A DNA stretch of 64,000 nucleotides from Tenebrionibacter intestinalis (GCF_016632365.1 NZ_JAEPBH010000012.1:27871-91870); one strand, 5' to 3'. Numbered from the stretch's first letter, positions 16,739-28,716 are shown. Numbers and translations: made by a program. The notes: generated from the sequence alone by a model not told the origin.

Positions 16739-19624
16739 ATGCCTAATTGCAGCACCTGGTTGAGAATGCTTTTTGTCGTTTCTGCTTTCTGGGCGCCGTT
16801 AAGCCAGGCAGAGACGGGCTGGCGGCCTGTAGAACAAACCATTCGTAAAAGCCGGCAGGATCCCCGTGACTATCAGGCCATACGCCTGGATAACGGTATG
16901 GAAGTGTTGCTGGTTTCCGATCCGCTGGCGGTAAAATCGCTGGCTGCGCTGGTCGTGCCGGCAGGATCGTTACAGGATCCTGACGCGCATCCGGGCCTTG
17001 CTCATTATCTTGAACACATGACCCTGATGGGGTCGAAAAAATACCCCGCTCCTGATGAGTTAGCCGAGTTTTTGAAAAAGCACGGCGGTAGCCATAACGC
17101 CAGCACGGCGCCCTATCGTACTGCCTATTATCTGGAAGTGGAAAACGATGCGCTGGAGCCTGCCGTTGACCGGCTGGCGGATGCCATTGCCGAACCTAAC
17201 CTGGCTGCGGAGTATGCCGGGCGCGAGCGCAATGCGATTAATGCGGAATTAACGCTGGCGCGCGCGCGTGACGGCATGCGCATGGGGCAGGTCAGCGCTG
17301 AGACGATCAACCCGGCGCACCCGGGAGCGCGTTTTGCCGGCGGCAACCTTGAAACCCTCAGCGACAAGCCCGGCAGCAAACTACAGGATGCGCTACTGGA
17401 TTTTCGCCGCCGGTGGTACTCCGCCAATGTGATGAAAGCGGTTATTTATAGCAACGGCACGCTGCCTGAACTTGCGCGCATTGCTGCGAAAACCTGGGGG
17501 CGGGTGCCGAATCTCAACATTGAGAAGCCGGAAATTAACGTACCGGTCGTCACCGATGCGCAAAAAGGGCAAATTATCCACTATGTGCCGGCGCTTCCAC
17601 GTAAAATGGTGCGCGTTGAGTTTCGCATTGATAACAACAGCGATAAGTTTCGCAGCAAAAGCGATGAACTGATTGGCTACCTGATTGGCAACCGCAGCGC
17701 TGATACGCTTTCCGACTGGCTGCAAAAGCAGGGGCTGGCTGAGAGTATCAACGCCAGCGCAGATCCCGCCGTAGCCGGTAACGGCGGCGTATTCGTTATT
17801 TCCGTATCGCTGACAGACAAAGGCCAGGCGCAGCGCGATCGCGTGGTTGCCGCCATTTTTAGTTATCTCAGCCTGCTGCGCGAAAAAGGTATTGATAAAC
17901 GCTACTTTGATGAACTGGCGAATGTGCTGGATCTGGATTTTCGCTACCCGGTTATTACCCGAAATATGGATTATATTGAATGGCTGGCGGATAACATGCT
18001 GCGCGTACCGATAGCGCATACGCTGGATTCCGTCAACATAGCCGATCGCTTTAACCCCCGGGAAATTCACGCGCGCCTGGCGATGATGACGCCGCAAAAC
18101 GCCCGCATCTGGTATATCAGTCCGGACGAGCCGCATAATAAAACGGCCTATTTTGTGGATGCGCCTTACAAGGTAGAGGCGCTCACTGCCGCAATGCGGG
18201 AAAAATGGCGTCGCGAGGCCGACGCCATCCGTTTGAAACTGCCGGCCCTTAACCCCTACATTCCGGATGATTTCTCGCTGATTAAAACCGCGAAAGCCGC
18301 TAAGCATCCGCAACTGCTGGTGGATGAGCCGCAACTGCGCGTGTTGTACATGCCGAGCGCCCACTTTGCCGATGAGCCGCGCGCCGATATCACCGTTGTG
18401 CTGCGTAACCCGAAAGCGATGGACAGCGCGCGAAACCAGGTTCTGTTTGCGCTTAATGATTACATGGCGGATATCGCGCTGGATGAACTGAGCTACCAGG
18501 CATCCGTGGGCGGCATCGCGTTTTCCACGCGCGCCAGTAGTGGGCTGATGGTGAATGCTAACGGCTACACGCAGCGTCTGGCGCAGCTTTTCAGCGAGTT
18601 GCTTGACGGTTACTTTAGCTATATCCCGGCGCAGACGTGGCTGGCGCAGGCGAAATCCTGGTATACGCGTATGCTTGATGCCGCCGAAAAGGGCAAGGCC
18701 TACGAGCAGGCGATTATGCCCGTGCAGATGCTATCGCAGGTGCCCTATTTCCAGCGCGCCGATCGCCGCGCGCAGTTGGCTTCCATTACGCTTGAGGAGG
18801 TGCTGCGCTATCGGGAAATGCTCAGGCGCGGCGCGAAGCCGGAGTTCCTGGTTGTAGGCAATATGACGGCGCAACAGGTACGTAAACTGGCGGCGCAAAC
18901 CCGCGAGCGGCTTGATACCCGCGGCGATGCGTGGTGGCGCGCTAAAGATGTCCTGGTTAATAAACCGCGGCGAATCCTGGTTGAAAAAGCGGGCAGCAGC
19001 ACCGACTCCGCACTGGCGGCGGCGTTTGTGCCGACCGGCTATGATGAAATTCACAGCGCGGCGCTGAGCGCGGTGCTGGCGCAAACCATCCAGCCCTGGT
19101 TTTATACGCAATTGCGCACCCGCGAGCAGTTGGGGTATGCGGTGTTTACGTTCCCGGTGGCCGTGGGCCGCCAGTGGGGAGTCGCTTTCCTGTTGCAAAG
19201 CAGCGATAAACAACCGGCGGCGCTGTGGGCGCGTTATCAGGCCTTTTTCCCGACAGCGGAAAAGCGGCTGCGTGATATGCCGTTGCAGGAATTTGAGCAA
19301 ATCAAGCAGGGCGTTATAGGGGAAATGTTGCAGGCGCCGCAGACGTCTGGCGAAGAAGCTGCGCGGTTTAGCAAGGATTTCGACCGTGCGAATCTGGCGT
19401 TTGACTCCCGGGAAAAGGTGATTGCCGCTATCCAGGCGTTAAAACAGTCGCAACTGGTGGACTATTTCCATAAGGCGGTATTAACGCGAAGCGGCATGGC
19501 GATACTGTCGCAGATTGCGGGCAGCCAGGGGGGAAAGGCCCTGTACGCCAACCCGGCGGGCTGGCAGCGTGAAAATGATATCAGCGCGCTGCAACGCACA
19601 TTGCCGCTGGTAAGTGAAAAGTAA
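16739..19624 (+). CDS. ptrA: PtrA, protease III (pitrilysin)
   Basis: PtrA is a periplasmic zinc metallopeptidase of the insulinase (M16) family that degrades small polypeptides. The 961-residue protein starts with a signal peptide ending near LSQA/ETG (cleavage about residue 24). The inverted zinc motif is His89-Tyr-Leu-Glu92-His93 in GLAHYLEHMTLMG, with the distal glutamate in the RNAINAE segment about residue 169. Four M16 half-domains fill the rest, as in E. coli (962 residues). It lies between recC and recB, and its stop overlaps the recB start (TAATG). Its co-location with recBCD is conserved, but it has no known recombination role. Confidence 0.97.
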   Translation: MPNCSTWLRMLFVVSAFWAPLSQAETGWRPVEQTIRKSRQDPRDYQAIRLDNGMEVLLVSDPLAVKSLAALVVPAGSLQDPDAHPGLAHYLEHMTLMGSKKYPAPDELAEFLKKHGGSHNASTAPYRTAYYLEVENDALEPAVDRLADAIAEPNLAAEYAGRERNAINAELTLARARDGMRMGQVSAETINPAHPGARFAGGNLETLSDKPGSKLQDALLDFRRRWYSANVMKAVIYSNGTLPELARIAAKTWGRVPNLNIEKPEINVPVVTDAQKGQIIHYVPALPRKMVRVEFRIDNNSDKFRSKSDELIGYLIGNRSADTLSDWLQKQGLAESINASADPAVAGNGGVFVISVSLTDKGQAQRDRVVAAIFSYLSLLREKGIDKRYFDELANVLDLDFRYPVITRNMDYIEWLADNMLRVPIAHTLDSVNIADRFNPREIHARLAMMTPQNARIWYISPDEPHNKTAYFVDAPYKVEALTAAMREKWRREADAIRLKLPALNPYIPDDFSLIKTAKAAKHPQLLVDEPQLRVLYMPSAHFADEPRADITVVLRNPKAMDSARNQVLFALNDYMADIALDELSYQASVGGIAFSTRASSGLMVNANGYTQRLAQLFSELLDGYFSYIPAQTWLAQAKSWYTRMLDAAEKGKAYEQAIMPVQMLSQVPYFQRADRRAQLASITLEEVLRYREMLRRGAKPEFLVVGNMTAQQVRKLAAQTRERLDTRGDAWWRAKDVLVNKPRRILVEKAGSSTDSALAAAFVPTGYDEIHSAALSAVLAQTIQPWFYTQLRTREQLGYAVFTFPVAVGRQWGVAFLLQSSDKQPAALWARYQAFFPTAEKRLRDMPLQEFEQIKQGVIGEMLQAPQTSGEEAARFSKDFDRANLAFDSREKVIAAIQALKQSQLVDYFHKAVLTRSGMAILSQIAGSQGGKALYANPAGWQRENDISALQRTLPLVSEK

Positions 19625-22600
19625 TGGTCGATTTCAGCGCCCAGCCTCTCGATCCGCTATGCCTGCCGCTTTCGGGCGAGCGGCTGATAGAAGCATCTGC
19701 CGGTACGGGAAAAACCTTTACCATTGCCGCGCTTTACCTGCGCCTGCTGTTGGGGTTAGGGGGCGATTCGGCCTGTCCGCGCCAGCCTGACGTAAAGGAA
19801 CTGCTGGTGGTGACTTTCACCGAGGCGGCTACTGAAGAGCTACGCGGCCGAATTCGCGCCAGAATTCATGAGCTGCGCGTGGCCTGTATTCGGGGGCGCA
19901 GCAGCGATGCGTTGTTAAGCCGCCTGCTTGACGATATTCCCGATCGGCGCCAGGCGGCGCGAGCGCTGCTGTTAGCGGAGCGGCAAATGGATGAAGCGGC
20001 TATTTTTACCATTCACGGCTTCTGTCAGCGCATGCTCAGCCTCAATGCGTTTGAATCCGGCATGTTGTTTGAACAGCGGTTACTGGAAGATGAAAGCCTG
20101 CTGCGCCAGCAGGCCTGTGCGGATTTCTGGCGTCGCCACTGTTATCCGCTGGCGCGCCCCGTGGCGCAGGCGGTAAGTGAATTATGGTCAGGGCCTGATG
20201 CGCTATTGCAGGATGTCAACGCCTGGCTACAGGGCGAAGCGCCGCTGCTGCGCCAGCCGCCCGCCCAGGATGAAACCCTTGAGCAGCGTCATGCTGCGAT
20301 TGTGGCGCGCATTGATAGCCTTAAGGCGCAGTGGCGTGCTGCGGCGTGCGAGCTTGAAGCGCTGATTGCCGCCTCCGGTGTGGATAAGCGCAGCTTTAGC
20401 AGTAAGTATTTGCCCGCTTGGCTGGAGAAAGTTGGGGTTTGGGCGCAGCAGGAAACCGTAAGCTACCAGTTGCCGGAGGCGCTGGCGAAATTTAGTCAGT
20501 CATTTCTTATTGAAAAAACCAAAAAAGGCGAAGCGCCGCGCCACCCCTTATTTGAAGCTATTGACGCGCTGCTTGCCGGGCCGCTGACGCTGCGGGATTG
20601 GGTGATTGCCCGTGCGATGGTTGAAATACGCGAGAGCGTGGCAAAGGAGAAACAGCGTCGCGGCGAGCTGGGTTTTGACGATATGCTAAGCCGACTGGAT
20701 GCGGCGCTGCGCCAGCCGGGCGGTGAACAGCTTGCAGCCGCTATTCGCCGCCGATTTCCGGTGGCGATGATCGATGAATTTCAGGACACCGATCCGCAGC
20801 AGTACCGTATTTTCCACCGAATATGGATAAGGCAGCCGGATTCGGCGCTGTTGCTGATTGGCGATCCCAAGCAGGCAATCTATGCGTTTCGCGGCGCAGA
20901 TATATTTACCTATATGCGGGCGCGCTCTGAGGTAAGCGCCCACTACACGCTTGATACCAACTGGCGCTCGTCGCCGGGCGTGGTGGCAGGCGTTAATGCG
21001 CTGTTTTCCCATCAGCAAAACCCTTTTCTGTTTCGCCAGATTCCTTTCCTGCCGGTTAACCCAGCCGCGCATAATGCGCAGATGCGTTTTACCGTGAATG
21101 GGGTGGCGCAGCATGCTATGCGGTTCTGGCTGCTGGCGGGAGAAGGAGTGAGCGTAAGCGATTACCAACAGGCGATGGCGCAGCGCTGCGCGGCGCAAAT
21201 AAGAGACTGGCTGGAGGGCGGCCAGGGCGAAACGGCGTTGCTCTGGCGCGGCGAGACGGCGCGGCCGGTACGCGCCAGCGATATCACTGTTCTGGTGCGC
21301 AGCCGCAGCGAGGCCGCCGTTGTGCGTGAAGCGCTGGCTGCGCTTAATATCCCTTCCGTTTATTTATCCAATCGCGACAGCGTATTCGCCACTCAGGAAG
21401 CGCGTGAAATATTGTGGCTGCTTCAGGCGGTGCTGGCGCCAGGGCAGGAGAGCGCGCTGCGCTGCGCAATGGCGACCAGTATACTGGGGCTGGATGCCCG
21501 GACGCTGGATACGCTCAGCCAGAATGAAGACGCCTGGGATGCGCTGGTGGAGGAGTTTGACGGCTATCGCCAGCGCTGGCGACAGCGCGGGGTCATGCCG
21601 ATGATTCGTGAGCTGATGGCGCGGCGCGGCGTTGCGGAAAACCTGCTGGCGTCGCCCGGAGGCGAGCGGCGTCTGACGGATGTGTTGCATATCAGCGAAC
21701 TGCTCCAGGCGGCTGCGGCAGGCCTGGATAGCGAGCATGCGCTGGTGCGTTGGCTGGCGCAGAATATTGCTGAGCCGGACAGCAACGCTGCGGTTCAACA
21801 GTTGCGGCTTGAGAGCGATCGCCATCTGGTACAGGTAGTCACTATCCATAAATCAAAAGGCCTTGAATATTCCCTGGTTTGCCTGCCGTTTATTGCCAGC
21901 TTCCGCCCGCAGAAGCAGGCGTTGTATCACGACAGACGTACCTTTGACGCGCTGCTTGATCTCAGTAACGATGCCGAAAGCCTGGCGCTGGCGGAAGAGG
22001 AGCGGCTGGCGGAGGATTTACGTTTGCTCTACGTGGCGTTAACCCGCGCGGTCTGGCACGTGAGCGTTGGCGTAGCGCCGCTGTTTCGCGGCAGCCGGAC
22101 GAAAAAAGGAGCCTCTGATTTGCACCATAGCGCCATTGGCTGGCTGCTTCAGCGCGGCGAAGCTATGAATGCCGCGCAGTTGTATGACGCGCTGGCGCAG
22201 TTTTGTCGCGACGATATCTCGCTGGAGGTTGTTGAACCTGGTGCTACAGATTGCCGAATGTGGCAGCCGTCACGCAGCGATAGCCCATCGCCGGTCGCGC
22301 GTAAGCTGCGTCGCCCGCTTCAGAACGACTGGCGAGTGACAAGCTATACCGGACTTCAGCGCTACGCAAGCGGAAGCGTTGCGCAGGCGCTGCTGCCCCG
22401 CCTGGACATAGATGCCGCAGGCGCGGCGCAAACGAGCTGCACGCCCTTACTGACGCCTCATACCTTTCCACGCGGCGCTTCGCCGGGAACATTTCTTCAC
22501 GGCTTGTTTGAGCAGCTTGACTTTACGCGCCCGATTGATGCCGGCTGGCTGGGCGAACAATTGCGCCTGGGCGGCTTTGACGAGGCCTGGCAGCCCGTAC

Positions 22601-23175
22601 TTTGCGCCTGGTTAAGCCAGGTACTGGCGGCGCCGCTAAATGCCCACGGCGTTTCGCTTAATCAGTTATCGGTGAAAGAGCGTCTCGTGGAGCTGGCATT
22701 TTATTTGCCGATTGACGCCGCGCTTTCACCTCAGGCGATAGATGCTCTAACCCATCTCTACGATCCGCTCTCGGCACAGTGCCCGCCGCTGGATTTTCAG
22801 CGCCTGCGCGGCATGCTTAAGGGATTTATTGATCTGGTGTTTTGCTGGCAAGGGCGCTATTACCTGTTGGATTATAAATCGAACTGGCTGGGCGAAAACG
22901 GCGAGGCGTATACACCGCAGGCGATGGCAAAGGCAATGTGTGAACATCGTTATGATTTGCAGTATCAACTTTATACCCTGGCGCTGCATCGCTACCTGCG
23001 TCACCGCATCCCTGATTATGACTATGAGCGCCATTTTGGCGGCGTCATTTATCTTTTCTTACGCGGTATAGACGAGGCGGCGCCAGCGCAGGGTATCTTT
23101 ACGACCCGGCCCGCGCCAGAGCTGGTGGCTGGGTTTGATGCGCTGTTTGCTGGCGTGACGGAGGACATTACGTGA
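19624..23175 (+). CDS. recB: RecB, exodeoxyribonuclease V beta subunit
   Basis: RecB is the 3'-5' helicase and nuclease of RecBCD and loads RecA after Chi. The 1183-residue protein has the UvrD-like Walker A motif [10 protein letters not shown] (about residues 23-32), motif [14 protein letters not shown], the [13 protein letters not shown] motif, and the C-terminal nuclease domain with the Asp and Asp-Tyr-Lys catalytic residues in LKGFIDLVF and YYLLDYKSN (about residues 1067-1085). The start overlaps the ptrA stop by one base, and the end overlaps the GTG of recD by 4 bp, giving tight coupling. Confidence 0.98.
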   Translation: MVDFSAQPLDPLCLPLSGERLIEASAGTGKTFTIAALYLRLLLGLGGDSACPRQPDVKELLVVTFTEAATEELRGRIRARIHELRVACIRGRSSDALLSRLLDDIPDRRQAARALLLAERQMDEAAIFTIHGFCQRMLSLNAFESGMLFEQRLLEDESLLRQQACADFWRRHCYPLARPVAQAVSELWSGPDALLQDVNAWLQGEAPLLRQPPAQDETLEQRHAAIVARIDSLKAQWRAAACELEALIAASGVDKRSFSSKYLPAWLEKVGVWAQQETVSYQLPEALAKFSQSFLIEKTKKGEAPRHPLFEAIDALLAGPLTLRDWVIARAMVEIRESVAKEKQRRGELGFDDMLSRLDAALRQPGGEQLAAAIRRRFPVAMIDEFQDTDPQQYRIFHRIWIRQPDSALLLIGDPKQAIYAFRGADIFTYMRARSEVSAHYTLDTNWRSSPGVVAGVNALFSHQQNPFLFRQIPFLPVNPAAHNAQMRFTVNGVAQHAMRFWLLAGEGVSVSDYQQAMAQRCAAQIRDWLEGGQGETALLWRGETARPVRASDITVLVRSRSEAAVVREALAALNIPSVYLSNRDSVFATQEAREILWLLQAVLAPGQESALRCAMATSILGLDARTLDTLSQNEDAWDALVEEFDGYRQRWRQRGVMPMIRELMARRGVAENLLASPGGERRLTDVLHISELLQAAAAGLDSEHALVRWLAQNIAEPDSNAAVQQLRLESDRHLVQVVTIHKSKGLEYSLVCLPFIASFRPQKQALYHDRRTFDALLDLSNDAESLALAEEERLAEDLRLLYVALTRAVWHVSVGVAPLFRGSRTKKGASDLHHSAIGWLLQRGEAMNAAQLYDALAQFCRDDISLEVVEPGATDCRMWQPSRSDSPSPVARKLRRPLQNDWRVTSYTGLQRYASGSVAQALLPRLDIDAAGAAQTSCTPLLTPHTFPRGASPGTFLHGLFEQLDFTRPIDAGWLGEQLRLGGFDEAWQPVLCAWLSQVLAAPLNAHGVSLNQLSVKERLVELAFYLPIDAALSPQAIDALTHLYDPLSAQCPPLDFQRLRGMLKGFIDLVFCWQGRYYLLDYKSNWLGENGEAYTPQAMAKAMCEHRYDLQYQLYTLALHRYLRHRIPDYDYERHFGGVIYLFLRGIDEAAPAQGIFTTRPAPELVAGFDALFAGVTEDIT

Positions 23176-25019
23176 CCATAACGGAACTGCTGGAACAGGC
23201 AGTGGAACAAAAACTGGTACGTCCGCTGGATGCGCGTTTTGCTCTGACGCTGGTTGGCGAACATGCGCCCGGCGCGCTGTTGGCGGCCGCGCTGTTGAGC
23301 CGTGATGCGGGCGAAGGGCACGTTTGCCTGCCTGTGTCGCGTCTGCAGCCGGAGCACAGCTTTGCGCATCGCCATAAGGCGCTGGCGCAGGCGCTGTTTG
23401 CTAAAGCCGGTCTTCAGCCGGACTGGCGTGATGCGCTGCTGGCCTCTGCGGCTATCAGCGAAGGCGAAGCGCCCACGCCGATAAAGCTTGTCGGCCAGCG
23501 GCTTTACCTTAACCGTATGTGGCGCAATGAGCTGGCGGTGGCTGCGTTTTTCCGCGATGGCAACCACGCCATTATGCAGGATGAAGCGAAACTTCGTTGT
23601 GTGCTTGACGGGCTATTTGCCCCGCTTGATGAAACCGACTGGCAAAAAGTGGCGGCTGCCGTGGCGCTGACGCGTCGAATTGCGGTTATTTCCGGCGGCC
23701 CAGGCACAGGTAAAACGACCACAGTGGCGAAGCTGTTAGCCGCGCTGGTGCAGTTAGAAGAAGCGCGGCAGCCTCGTATCCGGTTGGCGGCGCCTACCGG
23801 CAAGGCGGCCGCGCGGCTGACCGAATCACTGAGCGCTGCGCTGCAACGCCTGGCGCTTACGCCGCAGCAAAAAGCGCTGTTGCCGGAAGAGGCCTGTACG
23901 CTTCACCGCTTGCTGGGCGTACAACCCGGTAGTCAGCGTTTGCGCTATCATGCCGATAATCCGCTGCATCTTGACGTGCTTGTTGTGGATGAGGCGTCAA
24001 TGGTCGATTTACCGATGATGGCGCGTCTGGTAGCGGCGTTGCCGCAACGCGCGCGGGTTATCTTTCTGGGCGATCGCGATCAGTTGGCTTCGGTAGAAGC
24101 GGGCGCGGTGCTGGGCGATATCTGTCAGTTTATCGGTTCCGGCTACAGTGTGACGCGTGCGGCGCAGTTGTCGCGTCTGACAGGCTGTACGGTACCCGCT
24201 GGCGATACGGGCGGCGCGGATGCGCTGCGCGACGGGCTGTGTCTGCTGCGTAAAAGCTACCGTTTCGGCAGTCATTCCGGTATCGGCCAACTGGCGGCGG
24301 CGGTCAACCGTAGCGACGTACGCCAGGCGCAGGCCGTGTGCGCAGGGCAATTTTCCGACGTGGCCAGCCATCTGCTCTCCAGCACGGCCGATTATGAGGC
24401 AATGATCGAGGGCGCGATGGCGGGCTATGAGCACTATTTACAGTATGTGCATAAAACGGATGTCGATCCTGCACAGGCGCTTGACGCCTTCGGTGATTAT
24501 CAACTGCTTTGCGCGCTGCGCGCGGGCGCGTTTGGCGTGAGCGGCCTGAATGCGCGGCTGGAACAGGCGCTGGCGCGCCGGCGGCTGATATCACGGCCTG
24601 ATAACGTTTCGCGCTGGTATCACGGGCGGCCAGTGATGATTGCCCGCAACGACAGCGCGCTGGGGTTATTTAACGGCGATATTGGCATTGCGCTCGGTCA
24701 GGGCAGCGCGCTGAGAGTATGGTTTGCGTTGCCGGACGGGACGCTGAAGTCCGTACAGCCGAGCAGAATGCCGGCGCATGAGACGGCATGGGCGATGACG
24801 GTGCATAAGTCCCAGGGGTCTGAATTTGACCATGCCGCACTGGTGTTGCCGCGTGAATTTGTACCGCTGTTAACCCGGGAGCTGGTGTATACCGCTATTA
24901 CGCGCGCGCGGCGGCAGCTGACGCTGTATGCGCAGCCCGGCGTGCTGGAGCGGGCGATTGTCTGTGCGACCGAGCGGCGCAGCGGGTTGCCTGAACTGTT
25001 TAGAGAAAGCGTGGCGTAA
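23172..25019 (+). CDS. recD: RecD, exodeoxyribonuclease V alpha subunit
   Basis: RecD is the fast 5'-3' helicase of RecBCD. The 615-residue protein starts at GTG 23172, overlapping the recB stop (GTGA). The Walker A motif [10 protein letters not shown] carries Lys181; other helicase motifs are [40 protein letters not shown] and the C-terminal [15 protein letters not shown]. It has the expected length (E. coli 608) and no truncation, so the window codes a full RecBCD enzyme. It ends the operon, 8 bases before a terminator hairpin. Confidence 0.97.
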   Translation: MTITELLEQAVEQKLVRPLDARFALTLVGEHAPGALLAAALLSRDAGEGHVCLPVSRLQPEHSFAHRHKALAQALFAKAGLQPDWRDALLASAAISEGEAPTPIKLVGQRLYLNRMWRNELAVAAFFRDGNHAIMQDEAKLRCVLDGLFAPLDETDWQKVAAAVALTRRIAVISGGPGTGKTTTVAKLLAALVQLEEARQPRIRLAAPTGKAAARLTESLSAALQRLALTPQQKALLPEEACTLHRLLGVQPGSQRLRYHADNPLHLDVLVVDEASMVDLPMMARLVAALPQRARVIFLGDRDQLASVEAGAVLGDICQFIGSGYSVTRAAQLSRLTGCTVPAGDTGGADALRDGLCLLRKSYRFGSHSGIGQLAAAVNRSDVRQAQAVCAGQFSDVASHLLSSTADYEAMIEGAMAGYEHYLQYVHKTDVDPAQALDAFGDYQLLCALRAGAFGVSGLNARLEQALARRRLISRPDNVSRWYHGRPVMIARNDSALGLFNGDIGIALGQGSALRVWFALPDGTLKSVQPSRMPAHETAWAMTVHKSQGSEFDHAALVLPREFVPLLTRELVYTAITRARRQLTLYAQPGVLERAIVCATERRSGLPELFRESVA

Positions 25020-25026
25020 CGTTTTG

Positions 25027-25058
25027 GCCGGGATAAGCCTCACCCGGCTTTTCCTTTT
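25027..25058 (+). terminator. recD operon terminator
   Basis: A GCCGGG/CCCGGC stem with a 10-base loop is followed by TTTTCCTTTT, placed 8 bases after the recD stop. The rest of the recD-argA gap up to 25280 shows no gene; a pair of short GC hairpins near 25230-25260 may serve argA from the other side. Confidence 0.75.
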
Positions 25059-25280
25059 CATCCCACAGCGTATTTGCGCATGGGGACGGGGAGGCCGCCT
25101 TCGTCAGTATCCTGTTATGCTTTAATTTGCAGGACGCTGATAAGCCCACACCGCAGGGCAGGGGCGTAATGTTAAAAGACGAAGCGCGCTTTCCCGCAGG
25201 GGAGGCGCGGTCTGATTTAGGTTGTTTTTCTTTGCCGGGGGCGGCATACCGGCAACCTGCGCGGGTTATCGCATCAGACA

Positions 25281-26612
25281 TCAGCTTAGATCCGCCATCA
25301 GTACTTTCGAGCGACGCTGATAGTTGTACATCAGCTTTTTGCTTTCCGGCAGCAGTTCAATATCAACCGGCGTAAAGCCGCGCTCCTGGAACCAGTGAAT
25401 ACTACGCGTGGTGAGCACAAACAGACGCGTGAGCCCCAGTTGCTTTGCATGCGCGGCAATGCGATTAAGCAGCGCTTCGCCGCGTGACGAGCTGCGGTAA
25501 TCGGGGTGTACTGCCACGCAGGCCATTTCGCCGATTTTTTCTTCGGGGAAGGGATAGAGCGCCGCACAGGCGATAGTCAGATTATCGCGTTCGATAATCG
25601 TAAATTTGTCGATCTCCATTTCCAACTGCTCGCGCGAGCGGCGTACCAGGATCCCCTGCTGCTCCAGCGGGCGAATTAATTCAAGTATACCGCCGATGTC
25701 GTTAATCGTAGCGCGGCGGATCTGCTCGGCGCTTTCCATGACGATTTGTGTTCCAATGCCGTCACGGGAGAAGAGTTCCTGCAGTAGCGCGCCATCTTCG
25801 CGATAGCTAATTAAGTGACAGCGGCGTACGCCGCTGCGGCAGGCCTTGATCGCGCCGCGCAGAAAACGTACCGTGCCGGAGTGGTAATCGCCAGCGGCTT
25901 CCAGCTCTTCGACCCGCTGTTGCGCGTCGTTAGGGAACAGTTCAGAAATAATAGCGCCGCTGGCGTCGGTGACGCCCTGAGAAGAGCAAAAGCCTATCAT
26001 TTTCTCAGCCCGTAGCTTAGCGGCCAACTGAGTGGCTATCTCCTCAGAGGTGAGATTAAAGCTTTCTCCGGTCACGGAGACGGCCACCGGCCCCAGCAGG
26101 ACAATGGCGCCGCTGTCGAGCTGGCGATGAATCGCCTCTTCGTCAATGCGGCGAATGCGCCCGCTGTGGCAGTAATCCACGCCGTCGTCCACCCCCAGCG
26201 GCTGGGCGATGATAAAGTTGCCGCTAACGACATTAATATGCGCGCCCTGTAGCGGCGTGTTGCTCAGGCTCATCGACAGGCGAGCGGTAATTTCCAGTTG
26301 CAGCATGCCGGCGGCCTGTTTGACCAGCTCAAGCGCCCGGGAATCGGTAACGCGGGTATGTTTATGATAAACCGGTTCGCAACGGTGTTCTTCCAGGTTG
26401 GCGTCAATTTGCGGGCGTGCGCCATATACCACGACCAGACGTATACCCAGACTATGCAGTAGGCCAATATCATTGATAATGCTGGCAAAGTTTTCATCTT
26501 CTATTGCTTCGCCGCCTAACATAATGACAAAGGTTTTACCCCGGTGAGCGTTGATGTAAGGCACGGAATGGCGGAATCCTTCGACCAGTTCAGTTTTTCG
26601 CTCCTTAACCAT
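25281..26612 (-). CDS. argA: ArgA, N-acetylglutamate synthase
   Basis: ArgA makes N-acetylglutamate from glutamate and acetyl-CoA, the first step of arginine synthesis, and is feedback-inhibited by arginine. The 443-residue protein (the same length as E. coli) has an N-terminal amino-acid-kinase-like domain ([40 protein letters not shown]) and a C-terminal GNAT domain (about residues 295-443; [19 protein letters not shown]). I chose ATG 26612 because it is preceded by GAGAGGA and fits the family N-terminus; the longer frame to 26702 runs through the operator. Confidence 0.97.
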   Translation of the reverse strand: MVKERKTELVEGFRHSVPYINAHRGKTFVIMLGGEAIEDENFASIINDIGLLHSLGIRLVVVYGARPQIDANLEEHRCEPVYHKHTRVTDSRALELVKQAAGMLQLEITARLSMSLSNTPLQGAHINVVSGNFIIAQPLGVDDGVDYCHSGRIRRIDEEAIHRQLDSGAIVLLGPVAVSVTGESFNLTSEEIATQLAAKLRAEKMIGFCSSQGVTDASGAIISELFPNDAQQRVEELEAAGDYHSGTVRFLRGAIKACRSGVRRCHLISYREDGALLQELFSRDGIGTQIVMESAEQIRRATINDIGGILELIRPLEQQGILVRRSREQLEMEIDKFTIIERDNLTIACAALYPFPEEKIGEMACVAVHPDYRSSSRGEALLNRIAAHAKQLGLTRLFVLTTRSIHWFQERGFTPVDIELLPESKKLMYNYQRRSKVLMADLS

Positions 26613-26625
26613 GACACGTCCTCTC

Positions 26626-26661
26626 TGCATGTTTATTCGTAATTTATGTATTTTTATTCTT
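26626..26661 (-). promoter_or_regulatory. Tandem ARG boxes (ArgR operator) of argA
   Basis: Two adjacent 18-bp sites lie just upstream of argA. On the minus strand the distal one (26644-26661) reads AAGAATAAAAATACATAA and the proximal one (26626-26643) ATTACGAATAAACATGCA, both fitting the ARG-box pattern of GAAT and its complement around an AT core. ArgR hexamer bound here would repress argA in arginine, as in E. coli. Confidence 0.75.
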
Positions 26662-26839
26662 TTCCGGCAGCAAGCGCAAGCGTCATTTTTGCGGCTTTTC
26701 ATGTGATAAGCGGATTTACGTTCACCCGTTAGCGAATGTTTACCCTTCTATAGATGACAGTTGCAGCCGGTTTCGTTAAAGTTTTCCATTCAGAATTTTT
26801 TAAATTTCATCGTTCGTTGTTTATTTGCTCGGGAGAAGC

Positions 26840-28090
26840 ATGTCGGGAGACAGTCTGTTCAGCCGCCGTCGTTTGCTGCAGGGGGCAGGAGCCATATGGC
26901 TGTTAAGCGTTAGCCCGCTGGGATTTGCCGCTGCAGGCCAGGTGATTGCCGTTCGCCTGTGGCCGGCATCGGCCTATACCCGTGTGACGCTGGAGTCGAA
27001 CCGTGAGCTGAAGTACCGGCAGTTTGCGCTTAGCAACCCGGAGCGCGTAGTGGTGGATATCGAAGGCGTACAGCTTAATTCGGTGTTAAAAGGGCTGGAT
27101 AAACTGGTAAGGACGGACGACCCTTATATTAAATCAGCGCGCGTAGGTCAGTTTGATCCGCAGACGGTACGCCTGGTCTTTGAGCTGCGCCAGAATGTGT
27201 CGCCGCATCTGTTTGCGCTGGCGCCCGTGGCGGGCTTTAGGGATCGCCTGGTTATGGATCTTTACCCGGTCAACGCCTCTGAGGTAAAAGATCCGCTAAT
27301 GGCGCTGCTGGAAGAGTATAACAGCGGCAGGCTTGACAGGCAGAGCGTCGCCCGTAACCAGGGGCCGCAGCCGGGGAAGGCCGGGCGTGACAGGCCGATC
27401 GTTATCATGCTCGATCCCGGGCATGGCGGCGAAGACCCAGGCGCTATCGGTAAATACAAAACGCATGAAAAAGATGTGGTATTGCAAATCGCCCGCCGCC
27501 TGAAAGCGCTGATTGATAAGGAGCCGAATATGAAGGCTTACATGACGCGCAATGAAGATATTTTTATTCCGCTTAGCGTGCGCGTGGCGAAAGCGCGCAA
27601 ACAGCGTGCGGATTTGTTCGTCTCCATCCATGCCGACGCCTTTACCGACCGCTCTGCGCACGGTTCATCAGTGTTTGCGCTTTCAACAAAAGGCGCCACC
27701 AGCACAGCAGCCAAATACCTTGCGCAAACGCAGAATGCCGCCGATTTAATCGGCGGCGTGGGGAAAAGCGGCGATCGCTATCTGGATCATACCATGTTCG
27801 ATATGGTGCAATCGCTGACCATTAACGATAGCCTGGCTTTTGGCAAGGCGGTGCTCAACTATATGGGAAATATTAACCGCCTGCACAAGCCACGCGTCGA
27901 GCAGGCCGGGTTTGCTGTGCTCAAGGCGCCGGATATTCCGTCAATCCTGGTGGAGACGGCGTTTATCAGCAATGTGAATGAGGAGCGTAAGCTGCGTACG
28001 GCAGCTTTTCAGCAGAAAGTGGCGCAATCAATTCTTAAGGGCATACGGGCCTATTTTTCCAGTGAGGCTATGCTGGCGCGGCGCGGGTAG
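26840..28090 (+). CDS. amiC: AmiC, N-acetylmuramoyl-L-alanine amidase
   Basis: AmiC cleaves the peptide from muramic acid in septal peptidoglycan during cell separation and is activated by NlpD. The 416-residue protein has a twin-arginine signal ([16 protein letters not shown]), matching Tat export, then an AMIN domain for septal targeting (about residues 35-130) and a zinc amidase domain (about 185-405) with [21 protein letters not shown] and the late glutamate in [10 protein letters not shown]. The start ATG 26840 has GGGAGAAGC upstream; the frame is also open from a TTG at 26825. It diverges from argA. Confidence 0.96.
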   Translation: MSGDSLFSRRRLLQGAGAIWLLSVSPLGFAAAGQVIAVRLWPASAYTRVTLESNRELKYRQFALSNPERVVVDIEGVQLNSVLKGLDKLVRTDDPYIKSARVGQFDPQTVRLVFELRQNVSPHLFALAPVAGFRDRLVMDLYPVNASEVKDPLMALLEEYNSGRLDRQSVARNQGPQPGKAGRDRPIVIMLDPGHGGEDPGAIGKYKTHEKDVVLQIARRLKALIDKEPNMKAYMTRNEDIFIPLSVRVAKARKQRADLFVSIHADAFTDRSAHGSSVFALSTKGATSTAAKYLAQTQNAADLIGGVGKSGDRYLDHTMFDMVQSLTINDSLAFGKAVLNYMGNINRLHKPRVEQAGFAVLKAPDIPSILVETAFISNVNEERKLRTAAFQQKVAQSILKGIRAYFSSEAMLARRG

Positions 28091-28260
28091 TTGGGTTGAT
28101 GCGCCTTGCGTGCCGCCCGGCTGCGTTCATTTTCCGGGCGCTTACTTAACCTGCGGCATTGGCGGCGGCTATAGCGACGGGCGGAAAAGCATGGGCGGTT
28201 TTTGCTCAGTCACCCTTTCCTGGCTTTTTCTGAGCGGCGGCTTAATGAAGGGCCGGAAAC

Positions 28261-28282
28261 AAAAAAACACCCGAACGGGCGT
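28261..28282 (-). terminator. Terminator of the initiator tRNA operon
   Basis: On the minus strand the stem ACGCCCG/CGGGTGT with a 2-base loop is followed by seven T, 12 bases after the second tRNA gene. The gap between amiC and this point (28091-28260) contains no recognisable gene. Confidence 0.8.
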
Positions 28283-28293
28283 TTAGTTTGTTG

Positions 28294-28370
28294 TGGTTGC
28301 GGGGGCCGGATTTGAACCGACGACCTTCGGATTATGAGCCCGACGAGCTACCAGGCTGCTCCACCCCGCG
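28294..28370 (-). tRNA. metV: tRNA-fMet(CAT), initiator, variant anticodon stem
   Basis: A 77-nt initiator tRNA gene with the unpaired C1-A72 end typical of bacterial initiators, encoded CCA and anticodon CAT. It is identical to the neighbouring copy except for one base: the 3' side of the anticodon stem reads TCC instead of CCC. This replaces the pair G31-C39 with G31-U39, the loop-proximal of the three G-C pairs that mark initiator tRNAs for the ribosomal P site. It is second in the operon. The symbol is by position and approximate. Confidence 0.93.
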
Positions 28371-28432
28371 TCCGTCTTTCTACATAATAATAGAAACTTT
28401 TTACACATCTGCGCTGTTTCCAGCGTCCTGAC

Positions 28433-28509
<77 letters not shown>

Positions 28510-28522
28510 TCCGTGGATGCGC

Positions 28523-28550
28523 ACTATACTCTCCGCGAAATTTCATGCAA
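28523..28550 (-). promoter_or_regulatory. Promoter of the initiator tRNA operon
   Basis: On the minus strand TTGCAT (28550-28545) and TATAGT (28528-28523) are separated by 16 bp and followed by a GC-rich discriminator GCGC, the usual layout of a stringently controlled stable-RNA promoter. The mature tRNA begins 14 bases after the -10 element. Confidence 0.75.
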
Positions 28551-28716
28551 CCCCTTTTTTACAATAAGTCCGTATTTTTGAAAATGACCGCTGAATTATC
28601 CATCATTAGCATGATTTTTACGCAGAATCAGAATCGCGGCCGTTCTGTACGTTTCAATCAGCCCTGGCGTTTGCTATCTTGCCGGAGCGAGCCACATATA
28701 CGGACAGAAAAACATT

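Noticed and set aside
28091..28260. 102-residue frame running past the end of amiC
   Set aside because: It is a shadow of amiC in another frame extended into non-coding DNA; no independent start signal.
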